DNA of 64,000 nucleotides from Spirochaetia bacterium UBA2205 (GCA_002328585.1 DCUV01000046.1:7390-71389), one strand, 5' to 3'; positions 45,274-54,230 are shown, counted from the stretch's first letter. Numbers and translations: made by a program. Notes: a model not told the origin generated them from the letters alone.

Positions 45274-46302
45274 TTATATAGAGGAATATAATTTTTCAGG
45301 TGCACTATCCAGAAGATTATAACGGGTAAGAGCATTGTACATAATATTTGCAATTAGCCTTGGATATGATATACCAGCTTTTGTGCATATAATGGGCAGA
45401 TCAGAATGTGATGGATGAAGCCCTGCTAATGGATTTACTTCTAAAAATTGCGGGTTCCCGTTGCTGTCGCATTTTAAATCAACACGTCCGGCATCTAAAC
45501 AACCTAAAACCTGCCATGCGCGCAATGCCACATCTACAGCCTTTTTTGCAATAGCATCTTCTGCAAATCTGTATTCTACCAGTTGCTCGCATTGCTCTTT
45601 ATTGGCAAACGAATAGACGTTTTTTTCGGCATTATCCAATAAAATTATTTCAATTATTCCTGCAGATCGTGCATTAAAACCATTCCCCAATATCCCGGCG
45701 GTAAATTCCCTTCCCGGAAGGTATTCTTCTACCAGAACAGGCTGATTGAATTTTTTTAGAAGATGGAAGCAGGTATTTGTTAATTCCAGCCTATCATGAA
45801 TCACTGAAGATGCAGTAATCCCTTTCCCTGTCCCTTCAGCATACGGTTTTGCAAATAACGGATAGGCAAGTGTGCATCTGTTACAATCATTAATATTTGT
45901 AATGAGCATACATGCTGGTGTTGGTATACCATTGTAGCTGATGATCTGTTTTGTCATGGCTTTGTTCAGGGTAAGCGATAGAACAAGCGGATCAGAAAAG
46001 GTGTATGGAATCTGATAGGCATCCAGAAGAGCAGGTATCTGAGCTTCTCTGCTAATACCAAACATTCCTTCAGCTATGTTGAATACTATATCCCAGCGAT
46101 GCCCATCAGCCAACCGATTTACAAGATGTTTGATATTGCCTATCCTATCAGTAAAAAAGCCCAGATTTTCAAGAGTTGTATCGATTGCATTGATTGTTTC
46201 TATGCTATCAAACTCAGCAATAGTTTCTTCATCATATCCTGATGCTCTGTAGTCATCACGAAGATCGTAGGTTAGCCCAACACGCATGCCACTATCAGTC
46301 AT
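45274..46302 (-). CDS. ATP-grasp ligase, D-Ala-D-Ala-ligase-like (first of two)
   Basis: 342 residues. FNIAEGMFGISREAQIPALL and PYTFSDPLVLSLTLNKAMTK correspond to the Ddl N-terminal and substrate loops; PLFAKPYAEGTGKGI holds the ATP lysine and a glycine-rich loop; VLVEEYLPGREFTAGI and the metal site LDAGRVDLKCD..FLEVNPLAG follow. It starts by an ATGA overlap with the kamA stop, so both are translated together. The true Ddl of this genome is probably the separate gene at 62627, leaving this one free for specialised ligation. Confidence 0.83.
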   Translation of the reverse strand: MTDSGMRVGLTYDLRDDYRASGYDEETIAEFDSIETINAIDTTLENLGFFTDRIGNIKHLVNRLADGHRWDIVFNIAEGMFGISREAQIPALLDAYQIPYTFSDPLVLSLTLNKAMTKQIISYNGIPTPACMLITNINDCNRCTLAYPLFAKPYAEGTGKGITASSVIHDRLELTNTCFHLLKKFNQPVLVEEYLPGREFTAGILGNGFNARSAGIIEIILLDNAEKNVYSFANKEQCEQLVEYRFAEDAIAKKAVDVALRAWQVLGCLDAGRVDLKCDSNGNPQFLEVNPLAGLHPSHSDLPIICTKAGISYPRLIANIMYNALTRYNLLDSAPEKLYSSI

Positions 46303-47564
46303 TGAGTATCAGGATAATAGAAATATTTGTGTTCATAGTTTTTTAAAACAATGGTATTTCCATCGATACCCTGAAAATAGTCAGGTAAAAGGGGTATTTT
46401 TCCACCGCCGTCAGGAGCATCAATTACATAATGCGGGATAGCCAATCCTGTTGTATGCCCGCGTAATCCTTGAATCATTGCGATTCCCGTTTCAACAGAT
46501 GTACGGAAATGCGCTGAACCAACTATAGGATCGCATTGATACAGATAATAAGGGCGGACACGACATTGCAACAGCAGATGATAAAGTTTTTTGAGTGTTT
46601 CAACAGTATCGTTGATACCTTTCAGGAGTACTGTTTGACTGCCTAAAGGTATACCGGCATTTGCAAGCCTGTTGCAGGCTTTCATTGTTTCTGGTGTAAG
46701 TTCATCAGGATGGGTAAAGTGAATATTTATCCATAAGGGGTGGTATTTCCGTAGCATGCTTACCAGTGTATGGGTAATACGTTGAGGCAACACGGCAGGA
46801 ACCTTGGTGCCAATTCTAATAATTTCAACATGGGGTATGGCTCTAAGACGTGATAGGAGGTATTCAATCATTGAGTCGTTCATTGTCAAAGGGTCGCCCC
46901 CTGAGATTAAAACATCGCGCACCTCTGAATGTTCTGCAATATATCTGATTGCACCTTCCCAATGCGAAGTGGAAAGATTGCAGTTTGAACGCCCAACAAT
47001 CCGTGAACGGGTACAATAACGGCAATATGTTGAACAAAAGTCAGTAGCTAAAAACAATACTCTATCGGGGTACCGATGCACCAATCCTTGAACGGGGGTA
47101 TCATTATCTTCTGCAAGAGGATCCTCTGATTCTCCTGTGCCATGGTGAAGTTCATTGATTGTAGGTATAACACAACGGCGTATAGGGTCGCCATGATTAT
47201 TCCTATCGATAAGGCTTGCATAATACGGTGTTATTGCCATTGGCAACTGATATTGCTTGGCTGTCAATGCCATAATTTCATCTGGCGATAGTTCTATAAA
47301 ACTTGATAAATGTTCATAGGTGCGAATTCTATTAGCTATCTGCCAGCGCCAATCATTCCACTGGGAGTCATTTACAGCAGGATAATACAGTTTTCTAAAT
47401 ATTCGTGCCTTTGCATTGATTGACCTGGGAACAATTTGCTTATTTAAGATGGTTACAACGTTTGAATTAATAAAAGCTGACGATGGAGGCTCATCAGTAT
47501 TTGAGGCGGGACAACCCGGAGGCTCCTGATTTTCGGTATTCGGCAGTGATTCAATTGCTTCCAT
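46299..47564 (-). CDS. kamA: KamA-family radical SAM enzyme, lysine 2,3-aminomutase type
   Basis: 421 residues, matching full-length lysine 2,3-aminomutase rather than the shorter EpmB. The radical SAM cluster motif is DFCSTYCRYCTRSR (Cys near 177, 181, 184). The PLP lysine lies in DAPDGGGKIP. Asp residues in YQCDPIVGSAHFRT and YVIDAPDGGGK correspond to those binding the lysine side-chain amine in the clostridial enzyme, so alpha-lysine to beta-lysine is the best guess. A disordered 30-residue N-terminal extension precedes the WNDWRWQ motif. First gene of the operon with two ATP-grasp ligases and a GNAT. TTGACA and TATAAT words upstream (47625-47648) are only 12 apart. Confidence 0.88.
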   Translation of the reverse strand: MEAIESLPNTENQEPPGCPASNTDEPPSSAFINSNVVTILNKQIVPRSINAKARIFRKLYYPAVNDSQWNDWRWQIANRIRTYEHLSSFIELSPDEIMALTAKQYQLPMAITPYYASLIDRNNHGDPIRRCVIPTINELHHGTGESEDPLAEDNDTPVQGLVHRYPDRVLFLATDFCSTYCRYCTRSRIVGRSNCNLSTSHWEGAIRYIAEHSEVRDVLISGGDPLTMNDSMIEYLLSRLRAIPHVEIIRIGTKVPAVLPQRITHTLVSMLRKYHPLWINIHFTHPDELTPETMKACNRLANAGIPLGSQTVLLKGINDTVETLKKLYHLLLQCRVRPYYLYQCDPIVGSAHFRTSVETGIAMIQGLRGHTTGLAIPHYVIDAPDGGGKIPLLPDYFQGIDGNTIVLKNYEHKYFYYPDTQ

Positions 47565-47850
47565 TTATATGTTCCCTCACTTATTCATGTGATTATATGT
47601 ATAAAAATTCACTTAGTTCTTCCCATTATAAAAAAAGTAATTTGTCAAGTAAAATACCGTATTATGTCACAAAAAAATAAAAAATTTTTTCTATAAAAAA
47701 ATTCATATTATTTCCATCGACGTATTGTTACAAAAATAAAACTTAATAAAGAACAAATATATAGCTTGTAAAGAAAAAAAACAAAATTTACCAAAAAAAT
47801 TAATATTTTTTACAGCTTCTGATGGGTATTATAATAAATATAGGCAAAGA
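47565..47850. other. A+T-rich gap between kamA and the small RNA
   Basis: No gene. Very rich in A/T runs, probably containing the kamA promoter on the minus strand. Nothing else is recognisable. Confidence 0.4.
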
Positions 47851-47882
47851 TAAAAAAAAGCATCCCTGCTTTCACAGGGATG
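47851..47882 (-). terminator. Intrinsic terminator of the small RNA
   Basis: On the minus strand CATCCCTG pairs with CAGGGATG around TGAAAG, followed by CTTTTTTTT. The T-run is only on this strand, fixing the direction. Confidence 0.88.
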
Positions 47883-48020
47883 AGCGTCCAAGAGGTCTCC
47901 CATTGTAAGGACTTAACTCTGGGATCCGTAAAAAATGGAGGATCGGCAATTATGGAAGTATTGCATTCCAAATTACACTGCTACTTGCCTGCATTTAAAC
48001 ATTGCAGGTAATAGCGCAGA
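47851..48020 (-). ncRNA. Probable structured small RNA, family not recognised
   Basis: Read on the minus strand, about 165 bases fold into consecutive hairpins: CCTGCA/TGCAGG closed by outer CTA/TAG pairs (about 47988-48015), TGGAA/TTCCA, GATCC/GGATC, TCCCA/TGGGA enclosing TAAG/CTTA, then a perfect terminator. TATACT lies at the upstream end. The region is less A/T-rich than its flanks and has no open frame. It could be a trans-acting RNA or a leader element of kamA, 290 bases downstream. It lacks the SRP, tmRNA or lysine-riboswitch signatures I know; 6S RNA is not excluded. Confidence 0.55.
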
Positions 48021-48218
48021 AGTTACAGTATAATTTATAGCACATATCAATATAGGCAACAATATTTTTTAAAATATTTATAAAAATTTTTATATATTTA
48101 TTTGTTATCATTACCCGCTAAAGGGGAGAAGCTTCTAAAAAAATTAAAATTAATTCATTAAAAAATATAACACATTCGATATTAATGATACGACATATAT
48201 ATTTTACAGGATTGATAT
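48021..48218. other. Upstream region of fliK
   Basis: 198 bases, A+T-rich, no gene. Contains an 11-base word AATATAGGCAA (48049-48059) repeated from 47837-47847. A TAAA..TTCGATAT arrangement near 48160-48185 faintly recalls a flagellar sigma promoter but the spacing is short. Confidence 0.3.
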
Positions 48219-49601
48219 ATGGTAAAACCTGTTATATTGGATTTTGACATTGTAACACACAATCAGAATAGTGCACGGCAGTCTGAGCCTGAGCAATCGT
48301 TTATATCATTTTTAGATGGGATTTTACAAAAAAAAGATGTAGTAGAAACTGTCAACAGCAAAAATGTCATTACTGAATTTGAAGAATCTAACCATACAAA
48401 AAATGACAACCAGGATAAATATTTTGCTGATATGGCCAATAAAAATGAATTAAGCACTGAGAAAGCTGCCAAACATGTATCCAGTTTTAATGATAGACGT
48501 TTGGAAAAAGAAAAGGCTGATAAGGAAAAGCTACAATTGCACAATGAAGGACTTTCCCAATTTTTAACAATTTCAAATAGCAATACGATAAATAGCAGGG
48601 CGACACTCACAAAAAATAAGGATAATCCTGTAAGGATGCCTTACAGGGATATGAATATATCACCAAGAAGATTACTCCATGGATTGGATACGTCATTTAC
48701 AAAAAGTAACAATACCAGTACCAATGACCTTTTTAGCACAAATACTCTATCAGGTACTAAAAAAGGCAATTCGCAATCACTGCACGATGTGATTGCAAAT
48801 ATGCAGAAAATAATTAATGATGAAATGGTAAACAACAATAAAAAAGGTGATATCAAAAAGCTTATTGCAAATCTTGTAACGATTCAAAAAGCTGATCCTA
48901 AAACCATGCAACAAGGGCTCATTGCAAGGCAGCGATTAGAATATAATGAACTATCAAACACTAAAAAACCTGTGAAAAAAAACTCCGGTGTTACAGAGAA
49001 ATTTGTAGATAATAATGCACCTTTAAAAAATGCTAAAAATAATGATACAATTTTTATCAATGCTGTACGTCATAAAGAAACACATGAAGATTTGCCCAAA
49101 ACAAAGGATGTAAAAGCATCAACTGCAGAACACCATGAAACATTTAATAATGTAAACACACGAAATGGGATTGCTTCCCAAAGCTCAGTGCAAAACGTAA
49201 CGCATGAAAAAGTCATAAACAATTCTGATTTGATGCAGCTTTTACAAAAAGCAAGGATAATGCAGGAGGGTGAGAAGACCAATCTGTCATTGAAGATGTA
49301 TCCTGAAAGTTTAGGCCGATTACATATTCAGTTAGGATTGGAGCAGGGAATTGTTAACGGGCGTTTTACCGTTGAGAGCGAGCAGGCGCGACAACAACTG
49401 ATGCAACAGCTTGACGTTGTACGGTATGAACTGGAGCAAAGTGGTGTCCATGTTGGTGGTTTTGAGGTACATGTAAGAGATCAGCGGCAAACCGAATTTT
49501 TTCAACATGCTGAAGCTATTCCTTTAACACAAAATGCTGAATATGAAGAACAGATGAGCCGATATAGTTATCATGATGGTATGCTGGATATAATAATTTA
49601 A
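48219..49601 (+). CDS. fliK: Flagellar hook-length control protein, FliK type
   Basis: 460 residues. The N-terminal 330 residues are low-complexity, Lys/Asn/Asp/Ser-rich and poorly structured, as in FliK rulers. The C-terminal Flg_hook domain (about 345-425) is clear: SLKMYPESLGRLHIQLGLEQ and QLDVVRYELEQSGVHVGGFE. It acts in the flagellar export gate to switch substrate after the hook is complete. Followed by flgD and flgE, the classic order. Confidence 0.85.
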   Translation: MVKPVILDFDIVTHNQNSARQSEPEQSFISFLDGILQKKDVVETVNSKNVITEFEESNHTKNDNQDKYFADMANKNELSTEKAAKHVSSFNDRRLEKEKADKEKLQLHNEGLSQFLTISNSNTINSRATLTKNKDNPVRMPYRDMNISPRRLLHGLDTSFTKSNNTSTNDLFSTNTLSGTKKGNSQSLHDVIANMQKIINDEMVNNNKKGDIKKLIANLVTIQKADPKTMQQGLIARQRLEYNELSNTKKPVKKNSGVTEKFVDNNAPLKNAKNNDTIFINAVRHKETHEDLPKTKDVKASTAEHHETFNNVNTRNGIASQSSVQNVTHEKVINNSDLMQLLQKARIMQEGEKTNLSLKMYPESLGRLHIQLGLEQGIVNGRFTVESEQARQQLMQQLDVVRYELEQSGVHVGGFEVHVRDQRQTEFFQHAEAIPLTQNAEYEEQMSRYSYHDGMLDIII

Positions 49602-49612
49602 GGAGAATGACA

Positions 49613-50221
49613 ATGCCGGAACCATTACGAATGTCAGGCGAAGATGTTGCAAAGGCGCAACTGCAGGCGAATGAGGTTAATGCTACACTGAAGGCGAAAA
49701 AGGGTAAATTGCCTGCCGAGCTTGATAAGGATTCATTTTTGAAGTTGCTTGTTGCTGAACTACGGCATCAGGACCCAACACAGCCAATGAATGACCGGGA
49801 ATTTATAAGTCAGATGGCACAGTTCTCTTCGCTGGAACAGATGAGTAATATGAACCAGGCAATTGAGCGTTTGGTACTGCGGTCACAGTCCGGAGAAGCG
49901 TTTTCGCTCATCGGGAAAGAGGTGGAGGCAGTTGATTTTGCTTCACAGCAACTGGTTCGTGGTGTTGCAAGTGGTGTTGTTTACAGGCAGGATGGAGTGA
50001 AAATTATTGTTGGTTCTACTGAAGTTTCCCTTAATGATATACATGCAGTATACATGCCCAAAAACAATCTTACAAATGAAAATAAAAAGACACAAAGCAA
50101 TGAAATAACTGAGAAAACAAATAATGCAGTGAATGAACAACCCAAAGGCATGCAACAGTATCAGATGAACAATACATTTGTCAGAGGAAGTTCATCAACT
50201 ATACAACCATTACGAAATTAG
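49613..50221 (+). CDS. flgD: Flagellar hook capping protein FlgD
   Basis: 202 residues from ATG 49613, seven bases after AAGGAG; the ATG at 49607 is too close. N-terminal conserved region DKDSFLKLLVAELRHQDPTQP, EFISQMAQFSSLEQMSNMNQ is diagnostic. The C-terminal part is short, with only one strand-rich segment (LIGKEVEAVDF) before a Gln/Asn-rich tail, so the usual FlgD Ig-like domain is missing or reduced. Needed for hook polymerisation. Confidence 0.92.
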   Translation: MPEPLRMSGEDVAKAQLQANEVNATLKAKKGKLPAELDKDSFLKLLVAELRHQDPTQPMNDREFISQMAQFSSLEQMSNMNQAIERLVLRSQSGEAFSLIGKEVEAVDFASQQLVRGVASGVVYRQDGVKIIVGSTEVSLNDIHAVYMPKNNLTNENKKTQSNEITEKTNNAVNEQPKGMQQYQMNNTFVRGSSSTIQPLRN

Positions 50222-50240
50222 ATAACAGGAGTTTTGCGTT

Positions 50241-51611
50241 ATGATGCGATCACTTTTTGCAGGTGTTTCCGGACTTAAAAATCATCAGACAAGGATGGAT
50301 GTTATAGGCAACAACATTTCCAATGTTAATACCTATGGATTCAAATACAGCAGAGTCACATTCCAGGATATGCTTTCACAAACAATTTCTGGTGCTGCAA
50401 AACCTGAGGAAAACCGCGGTGGTATAAATCCGCGTCAGGTTGGGCTGGGTATGAATATTGCAGCTATTGATAAAATTTTTACCCAGGGAAGTTTGCAGAC
50501 AACCGGTGTCAATACTGATATGGCAATATCGGGTGATGGTTTTTTTATTGTGGCAGAAGGTCAAAAACATCTATATACAAGGGCTGGCACATTTGCCCTT
50601 GATAAAGATGGGACGCTGGTTAATCCTGCAAACGGGTTAAGAGTGCAGGGATGGATGGCTACAACCAATGCTGCCGGTGAAAAAGTTATCAATACGTCTG
50701 GAACGGTAGAAGATATCATTGTTCCGATTTATGGGAAAGTACCTGCAAAAGAAACCAACTATGTAAAATACAAATGTAACATAGATTCAAAATTTCCGAT
50801 TGTACCCAATGATGCCAATGCTATTATGCGAACATCTGCAGGGGTTACAACCAATATTGATATCTATGACAAATTGGGGAATCCTCACCGATTAACGCTC
50901 AATTTCTGGAAAAGCGGAGTAAATGAGTGGACTGCTTCTGCTGCTATTACCGATACAGAGCTTGTTACGTTAGATGTACCCAATGGTGGAAACCAGCCAA
51001 ATCAGATTAATGGCTCATCCAGAGTGGTGCTTAAATTTTCACCTGAGGGGCGCATCATGTCAGTGGCTGATGCTAATAGCCCTGATGAAATAAATCAGGG
51101 AAAGCTTGAGGTAAATTTAAGCTATAGGGTAGCAGGTGACCCAACACAGCGCAATGTAAGGCTTGACTTTGGTAGTGCAGGGCTTGTGGAGGGCATTACT
51201 CAGTTTTCTTCACCATCAACCACTAAAGCTGTTGAGCAGGATGGTTACACCATGGGGTATATGGAATCGTTTACGGTAGATAACTCAGGAATTATAACTG
51301 CAGTCTATTCAAATGGAACAAAGCAAACAGTTGGTCAGGTAGCTACGGCTGTGTTTACCAATCCGCAGGGTTTGATTGCAGCAGGTGATAATATGTTTGA
51401 GTTGTCCAATAACTCAGGATTGCCAAATATTGGACCTGCCGGCGAAGCAGGCAGGGGTACGATAGTAGCTGGAACCCTTGAAATGTCTAATGTAGACTTA
51501 TCCGAACAGTTTACCGATATGATTATTACCCAGCGTGGATTTCAAGCAAATTCAAGGACCATAACAACATCTGATCAGATGCTTCAAGAATTGATAAATC
51601 TGAAGCGGTAA
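50241..51611 (+). CDS. flgE: Flagellar hook protein FlgE
   Basis: 456 residues. N-terminal D0 helix MMRSLFAGVSGLKNHQTRMD with NNISNVNTYGFK, FlgE signature in the D1 domain (AISGDGFFIV), and the C-terminal D0 helix (FTDMIITQRGFQANSRTI). Counting from the second ATG (50244), Lys165 and Cys178-Asn179 lie in GKVPAKETNYVKYKCNID, exactly where Treponema denticola FlgE forms its self-catalysed lysinoalanine cross-link. I see no other cysteine. Downstream flbD/mot genes typical of spirochaete operons are absent; a terminator follows. Confidence 0.95.
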   Translation: MMRSLFAGVSGLKNHQTRMDVIGNNISNVNTYGFKYSRVTFQDMLSQTISGAAKPEENRGGINPRQVGLGMNIAAIDKIFTQGSLQTTGVNTDMAISGDGFFIVAEGQKHLYTRAGTFALDKDGTLVNPANGLRVQGWMATTNAAGEKVINTSGTVEDIIVPIYGKVPAKETNYVKYKCNIDSKFPIVPNDANAIMRTSAGVTTNIDIYDKLGNPHRLTLNFWKSGVNEWTASAAITDTELVTLDVPNGGNQPNQINGSSRVVLKFSPEGRIMSVADANSPDEINQGKLEVNLSYRVAGDPTQRNVRLDFGSAGLVEGITQFSSPSTTKAVEQDGYTMGYMESFTVDNSGIITAVYSNGTKQTVGQVATAVFTNPQGLIAAGDNMFELSNNSGLPNIGPAGEAGRGTIVAGTLEMSNVDLSEQFTDMIITQRGFQANSRTITTSDQMLQELINLKR

Positions 51612-51700
51612 AGAATGGAATGAGTTGTGGTTTCTAAAAAAACCGCCATAGCATAGAGATGCGTCAGGAATTAGTACATCTGAAATAATAATATTGTTTT

Positions 51701-51732
51701 AAAGGAGGTTTTTATACCTCCTTTTTGTTTTT
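51701..51732 (+). terminator. Intrinsic terminator after flgE
   Basis: AAAGGAGG (51701-51708) pairs with CCTCCTTT (51717-51724), followed by TTGTTTTT. It ends the fliK-flgD-flgE transcript 90 bases after the flgE stop. Confidence 0.85.
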
Positions 51733-52002
51733 ATAGAGATGATATGCGGACTATTTAATGTGAGATGATGAAGCATCAGGATGCTGGTATTGATACATTT
51801 TCATAGTACCGTAAAAAAAAAAGAATTTTTTAGTTAAAAACTATTCCTTTTAAGGATATTTTTATTCATCCATCTATTTTAGAGGGTAGCATGGTATTAT
51901 ATAATCAGGAATAAAAATGAAATACAAAATTTATTAAATCTTTAAGCAGAAATAATTGCCATACATTTAAATAATAATGTAATACAATATGGTTTGTATA
52001 GT
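51733..52002. other. Convergent intergenic region
   Basis: 270 bases between flgE's terminator and the 3' end of the amidohydrolase gene. A+T-rich, no gene or repeat recognised. Confidence 0.4.
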
Positions 52003-53706
52003 TTATAATACATCGTTTCTATATACTATCATGCCACCAACTATCGTCATAATAACCTTTACGTCTTTAATTTTATCAGGTGATATGGATAAAATGTCAT
52101 TTGAAAGCACTGCCATATCAGCTACCTTACCCTTGCTCAGTGAACCTTTTTGGTGTTCCATAAATTCAGCATATGCCGAGCCCATAGTATAACAATAGAG
52201 TGCCTCGAAAGGAGTGAAACATTCTTTACTATTAAGGGGTCCCATTGTACCATTTTTACTTTTTCGGGTAACAGCATAGTATATACCAAGCAACGGTTGA
52301 TAATCCACCTCGGCTGGGATATCTGAACCAAAAGACATTGGCACGCCAGCTTTAAACAGTGAATAAAACATATATGCATGGATAGCCCTATCTTTGCCTA
52401 ACAAAGTTATATCTTTTTGGGGGTTGCACAGGGTAAATGGTTGTACACATGCAACAATACCGAGCTTTTTCATTCGCTGGATATCATCTGGATGTATGAT
52501 CTGTATATGTTCCATTCTGAAACGTAGTTCTTTAGTCCATGGATACAAGCTTTGTGCTTTTTGGACAGCATTTAGTATCTCTGTTACAGCCCTGTCACCA
52601 ATAGCGTGAAACGTTATCTGTTGTTTATCTTTAGCTGCATGTAAAACAATCTTTTCTAATTCCTCCGGTGTATACCGTGGTGAGCCAACATTTCCCGGCT
52701 CATCGGCATACTCCTTTGAAAGCCATGCGGTACGGGTTGAGAATGCACCATCAGAAAAATATTTCACCAACCCTTTGCGAACCCATAAATCATGGTTATT
52801 GAATGAGGTAAACCATGTGAATGCATAGTATAAAGGTGAATCGCCCAAAGGCCAGCAGGTAAATCTGCACGATAGTTCCTGTGAATCACGGTATTTTTTT
52901 AATAAACGTACTGTAAATGGTTCCCATGTATTATCCTGTACAGAGGTAATCCCGGCCTCTTTGTAAAGGGTCAGAGCTTTATTGATCAGCTTTTTATGGG
53001 TATCTGGCGATAGTATTTGTTTAATAAATTTTCCATATTCCGATGTACCCATAGCAGTATCACGTAAAATGCCGTTTGGTTCACCATTTTTATCACGAAT
53101 GATCTGACCGCCTTTAGGGTCAGGAGTATCTTTTGATATTTCCATTTCTTCTAACATTTTTGAGTTAACCCATGCAGCATGACCTGAATATTGCGTTAAA
53201 AAGACAGGGTTATCTGGAGCCGCTTTATCAAGGATAGATTTATGAGGTTTTGGACATGTGGGATAATCCCATGAATTACCAGTTATAAGCTCTCCTGGTT
53301 TTTTCTTTTTAGCTTCTTCATTGATAATCAGGGCAATATCTTCACAGGTCTTGTTCCATAAAATTATTTCAGAATAAAAGGAGCCGGCAGCTAAGGTATG
53401 TGTATGATTATCATTAAATCCGGGAATAAGTGTTTTACCTTTTAGATTAATCTTTATTGCAGTATCACCTGCTTTTATTAATGCTTCCTGTAATTTACCC
53501 AAAAACAATATTCTGCTACCTTTAACAACAATTGCTTCCGGTTTAGTAATACTATTATCCATAGTAATGATATTCCCATTATACAGTAACAATATCGTAT
53601 CACTTTCTTTTTCAACATATGCACGATTCAATGTACAAAACAGGAATGTGATAATGGCTAGAATGAAGATTGATATAAATAATAATATTTTTTGTTTACG
53701 TTGCAT
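52003..53706 (-). CDS. Exported amidohydrolase family 3 protein, YtcJ-like
   Basis: 567 residues. N-terminal hydrophobic segment (about 8-28) is a signal anchor or uncleaved signal. Metal-dependent amidohydrolase motifs: NGNIITMDNS, LIPGFNDNHTHTLAAG (HxH), KYFSDGAFSTRTAWLS, ITFHAIGDRAVTEIL, RMEHIQIIHPDD and MSFGSDIPAE (Asp). Members hydrolyse amides or formamides of unknown substrates. It stands alone on the minus strand with one GGCGATAGT word (53006-53014). Confidence 0.82.
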   Translation of the reverse strand: MQRKQKILLFISIFILAIITFLFCTLNRAYVEKESDTILLLYNGNIITMDNSITKPEAIVVKGSRILFLGKLQEALIKAGDTAIKINLKGKTLIPGFNDNHTHTLAAGSFYSEIILWNKTCEDIALIINEEAKKKKPGELITGNSWDYPTCPKPHKSILDKAAPDNPVFLTQYSGHAAWVNSKMLEEMEISKDTPDPKGGQIIRDKNGEPNGILRDTAMGTSEYGKFIKQILSPDTHKKLINKALTLYKEAGITSVQDNTWEPFTVRLLKKYRDSQELSCRFTCWPLGDSPLYYAFTWFTSFNNHDLWVRKGLVKYFSDGAFSTRTAWLSKEYADEPGNVGSPRYTPEELEKIVLHAAKDKQQITFHAIGDRAVTEILNAVQKAQSLYPWTKELRFRMEHIQIIHPDDIQRMKKLGIVACVQPFTLCNPQKDITLLGKDRAIHAYMFYSLFKAGVPMSFGSDIPAEVDYQPLLGIYYAVTRKSKNGTMGPLNSKECFTPFEALYCYTMGSAYAEFMEHQKGSLSKGKVADMAVLSNDILSISPDKIKDVKVIMTIVGGMIVYRNDVL

Positions 53707-53852
53707 AAAGCCCTCGTTTTGTATTTATCATGATGAGGCTAAAGTTACAATACAGGGAATATTCTGTAAATTAAAAAAAGTTTTTATGGGGAGCGCTAAA
53801 CGATGTTTTGATACATATAGTTAATGAATAAAAAAATGACAGGTGAGTGCTG

Positions 53853-54145
53853 ATGGCCATTGTGGGGTTGCCCATAAGATATGGAAATGCTGTGTTGCCG
53901 TCATTTGAAACGAAGTGAAGAATCTTGCTCTTTTATGAAAAAATAGAATTCTTCGGGACCAAGTTTTCCAGAATGACAATGTGGGCCGTGTAATCCTGAA
54001 TCATGTCCTGAACTGGTTTCATAATCGCAGTTAATTAATTAAATTATGGGTCAAGCACAGAATGACAGAAGCAGGATGCCAACCTGAACCCTGATTCAGG
54101 ATATCTATTGAATATAAGATGCTTCAACAAATCCAGCATGACAAT
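53853..54145. repeat. Dispersed intergenic repeat, copy 2
   Basis: Related to 157-360. Keeps GATGGC, CCCATAAG, GAAGAATCTTG, ATTCTTCGGGA, CAGAATGACAATG and CCTGAACTGGTTTCA in the same order, with extra units (AACCTGAACCCTGATTCAGG near 54081). No open frame. Together with its flanks it fills the gap 53707-54191. Confidence 0.72.
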
Positions 54146-54191
54146 AATGAATAATCATATTTTTTTAGAGGAGGAGCTTAATGCCGGCAGG

Positions 54192-54230
54192 AAAAATAAA
54201 AAAGGGCAGGTTAACAGCCTGCCCTTTAAG
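54192..54230 (-). terminator. Intrinsic terminator of the sigma-70 gene
   Basis: On the minus strand AAAGGGCAGG pairs with CCTGCCCTTT around CTGTTAA, followed by TTTATTTTT. Begins seven bases after the sigma factor stop. Confidence 0.88.

Noticed and set aside
46299..47564. EpmB (EF-P beta-lysylation) identity for KamA
   Set aside because: The protein is full-length like lysine 2,3-aminomutase, and neither EpmA nor efp is adjacent.
47851..48020. Lysine riboswitch for kamA
   Set aside because: The conserved lysine-riboswitch core sequences are not visible, and the element is 290 bases from the gene with its own terminator; left as an unassigned RNA.
41855..52046. ACTATCGT sites at about 41856 and 52040 as further copies of the 9-mer
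   Set aside because: They share only seven bases with the word; not counted.
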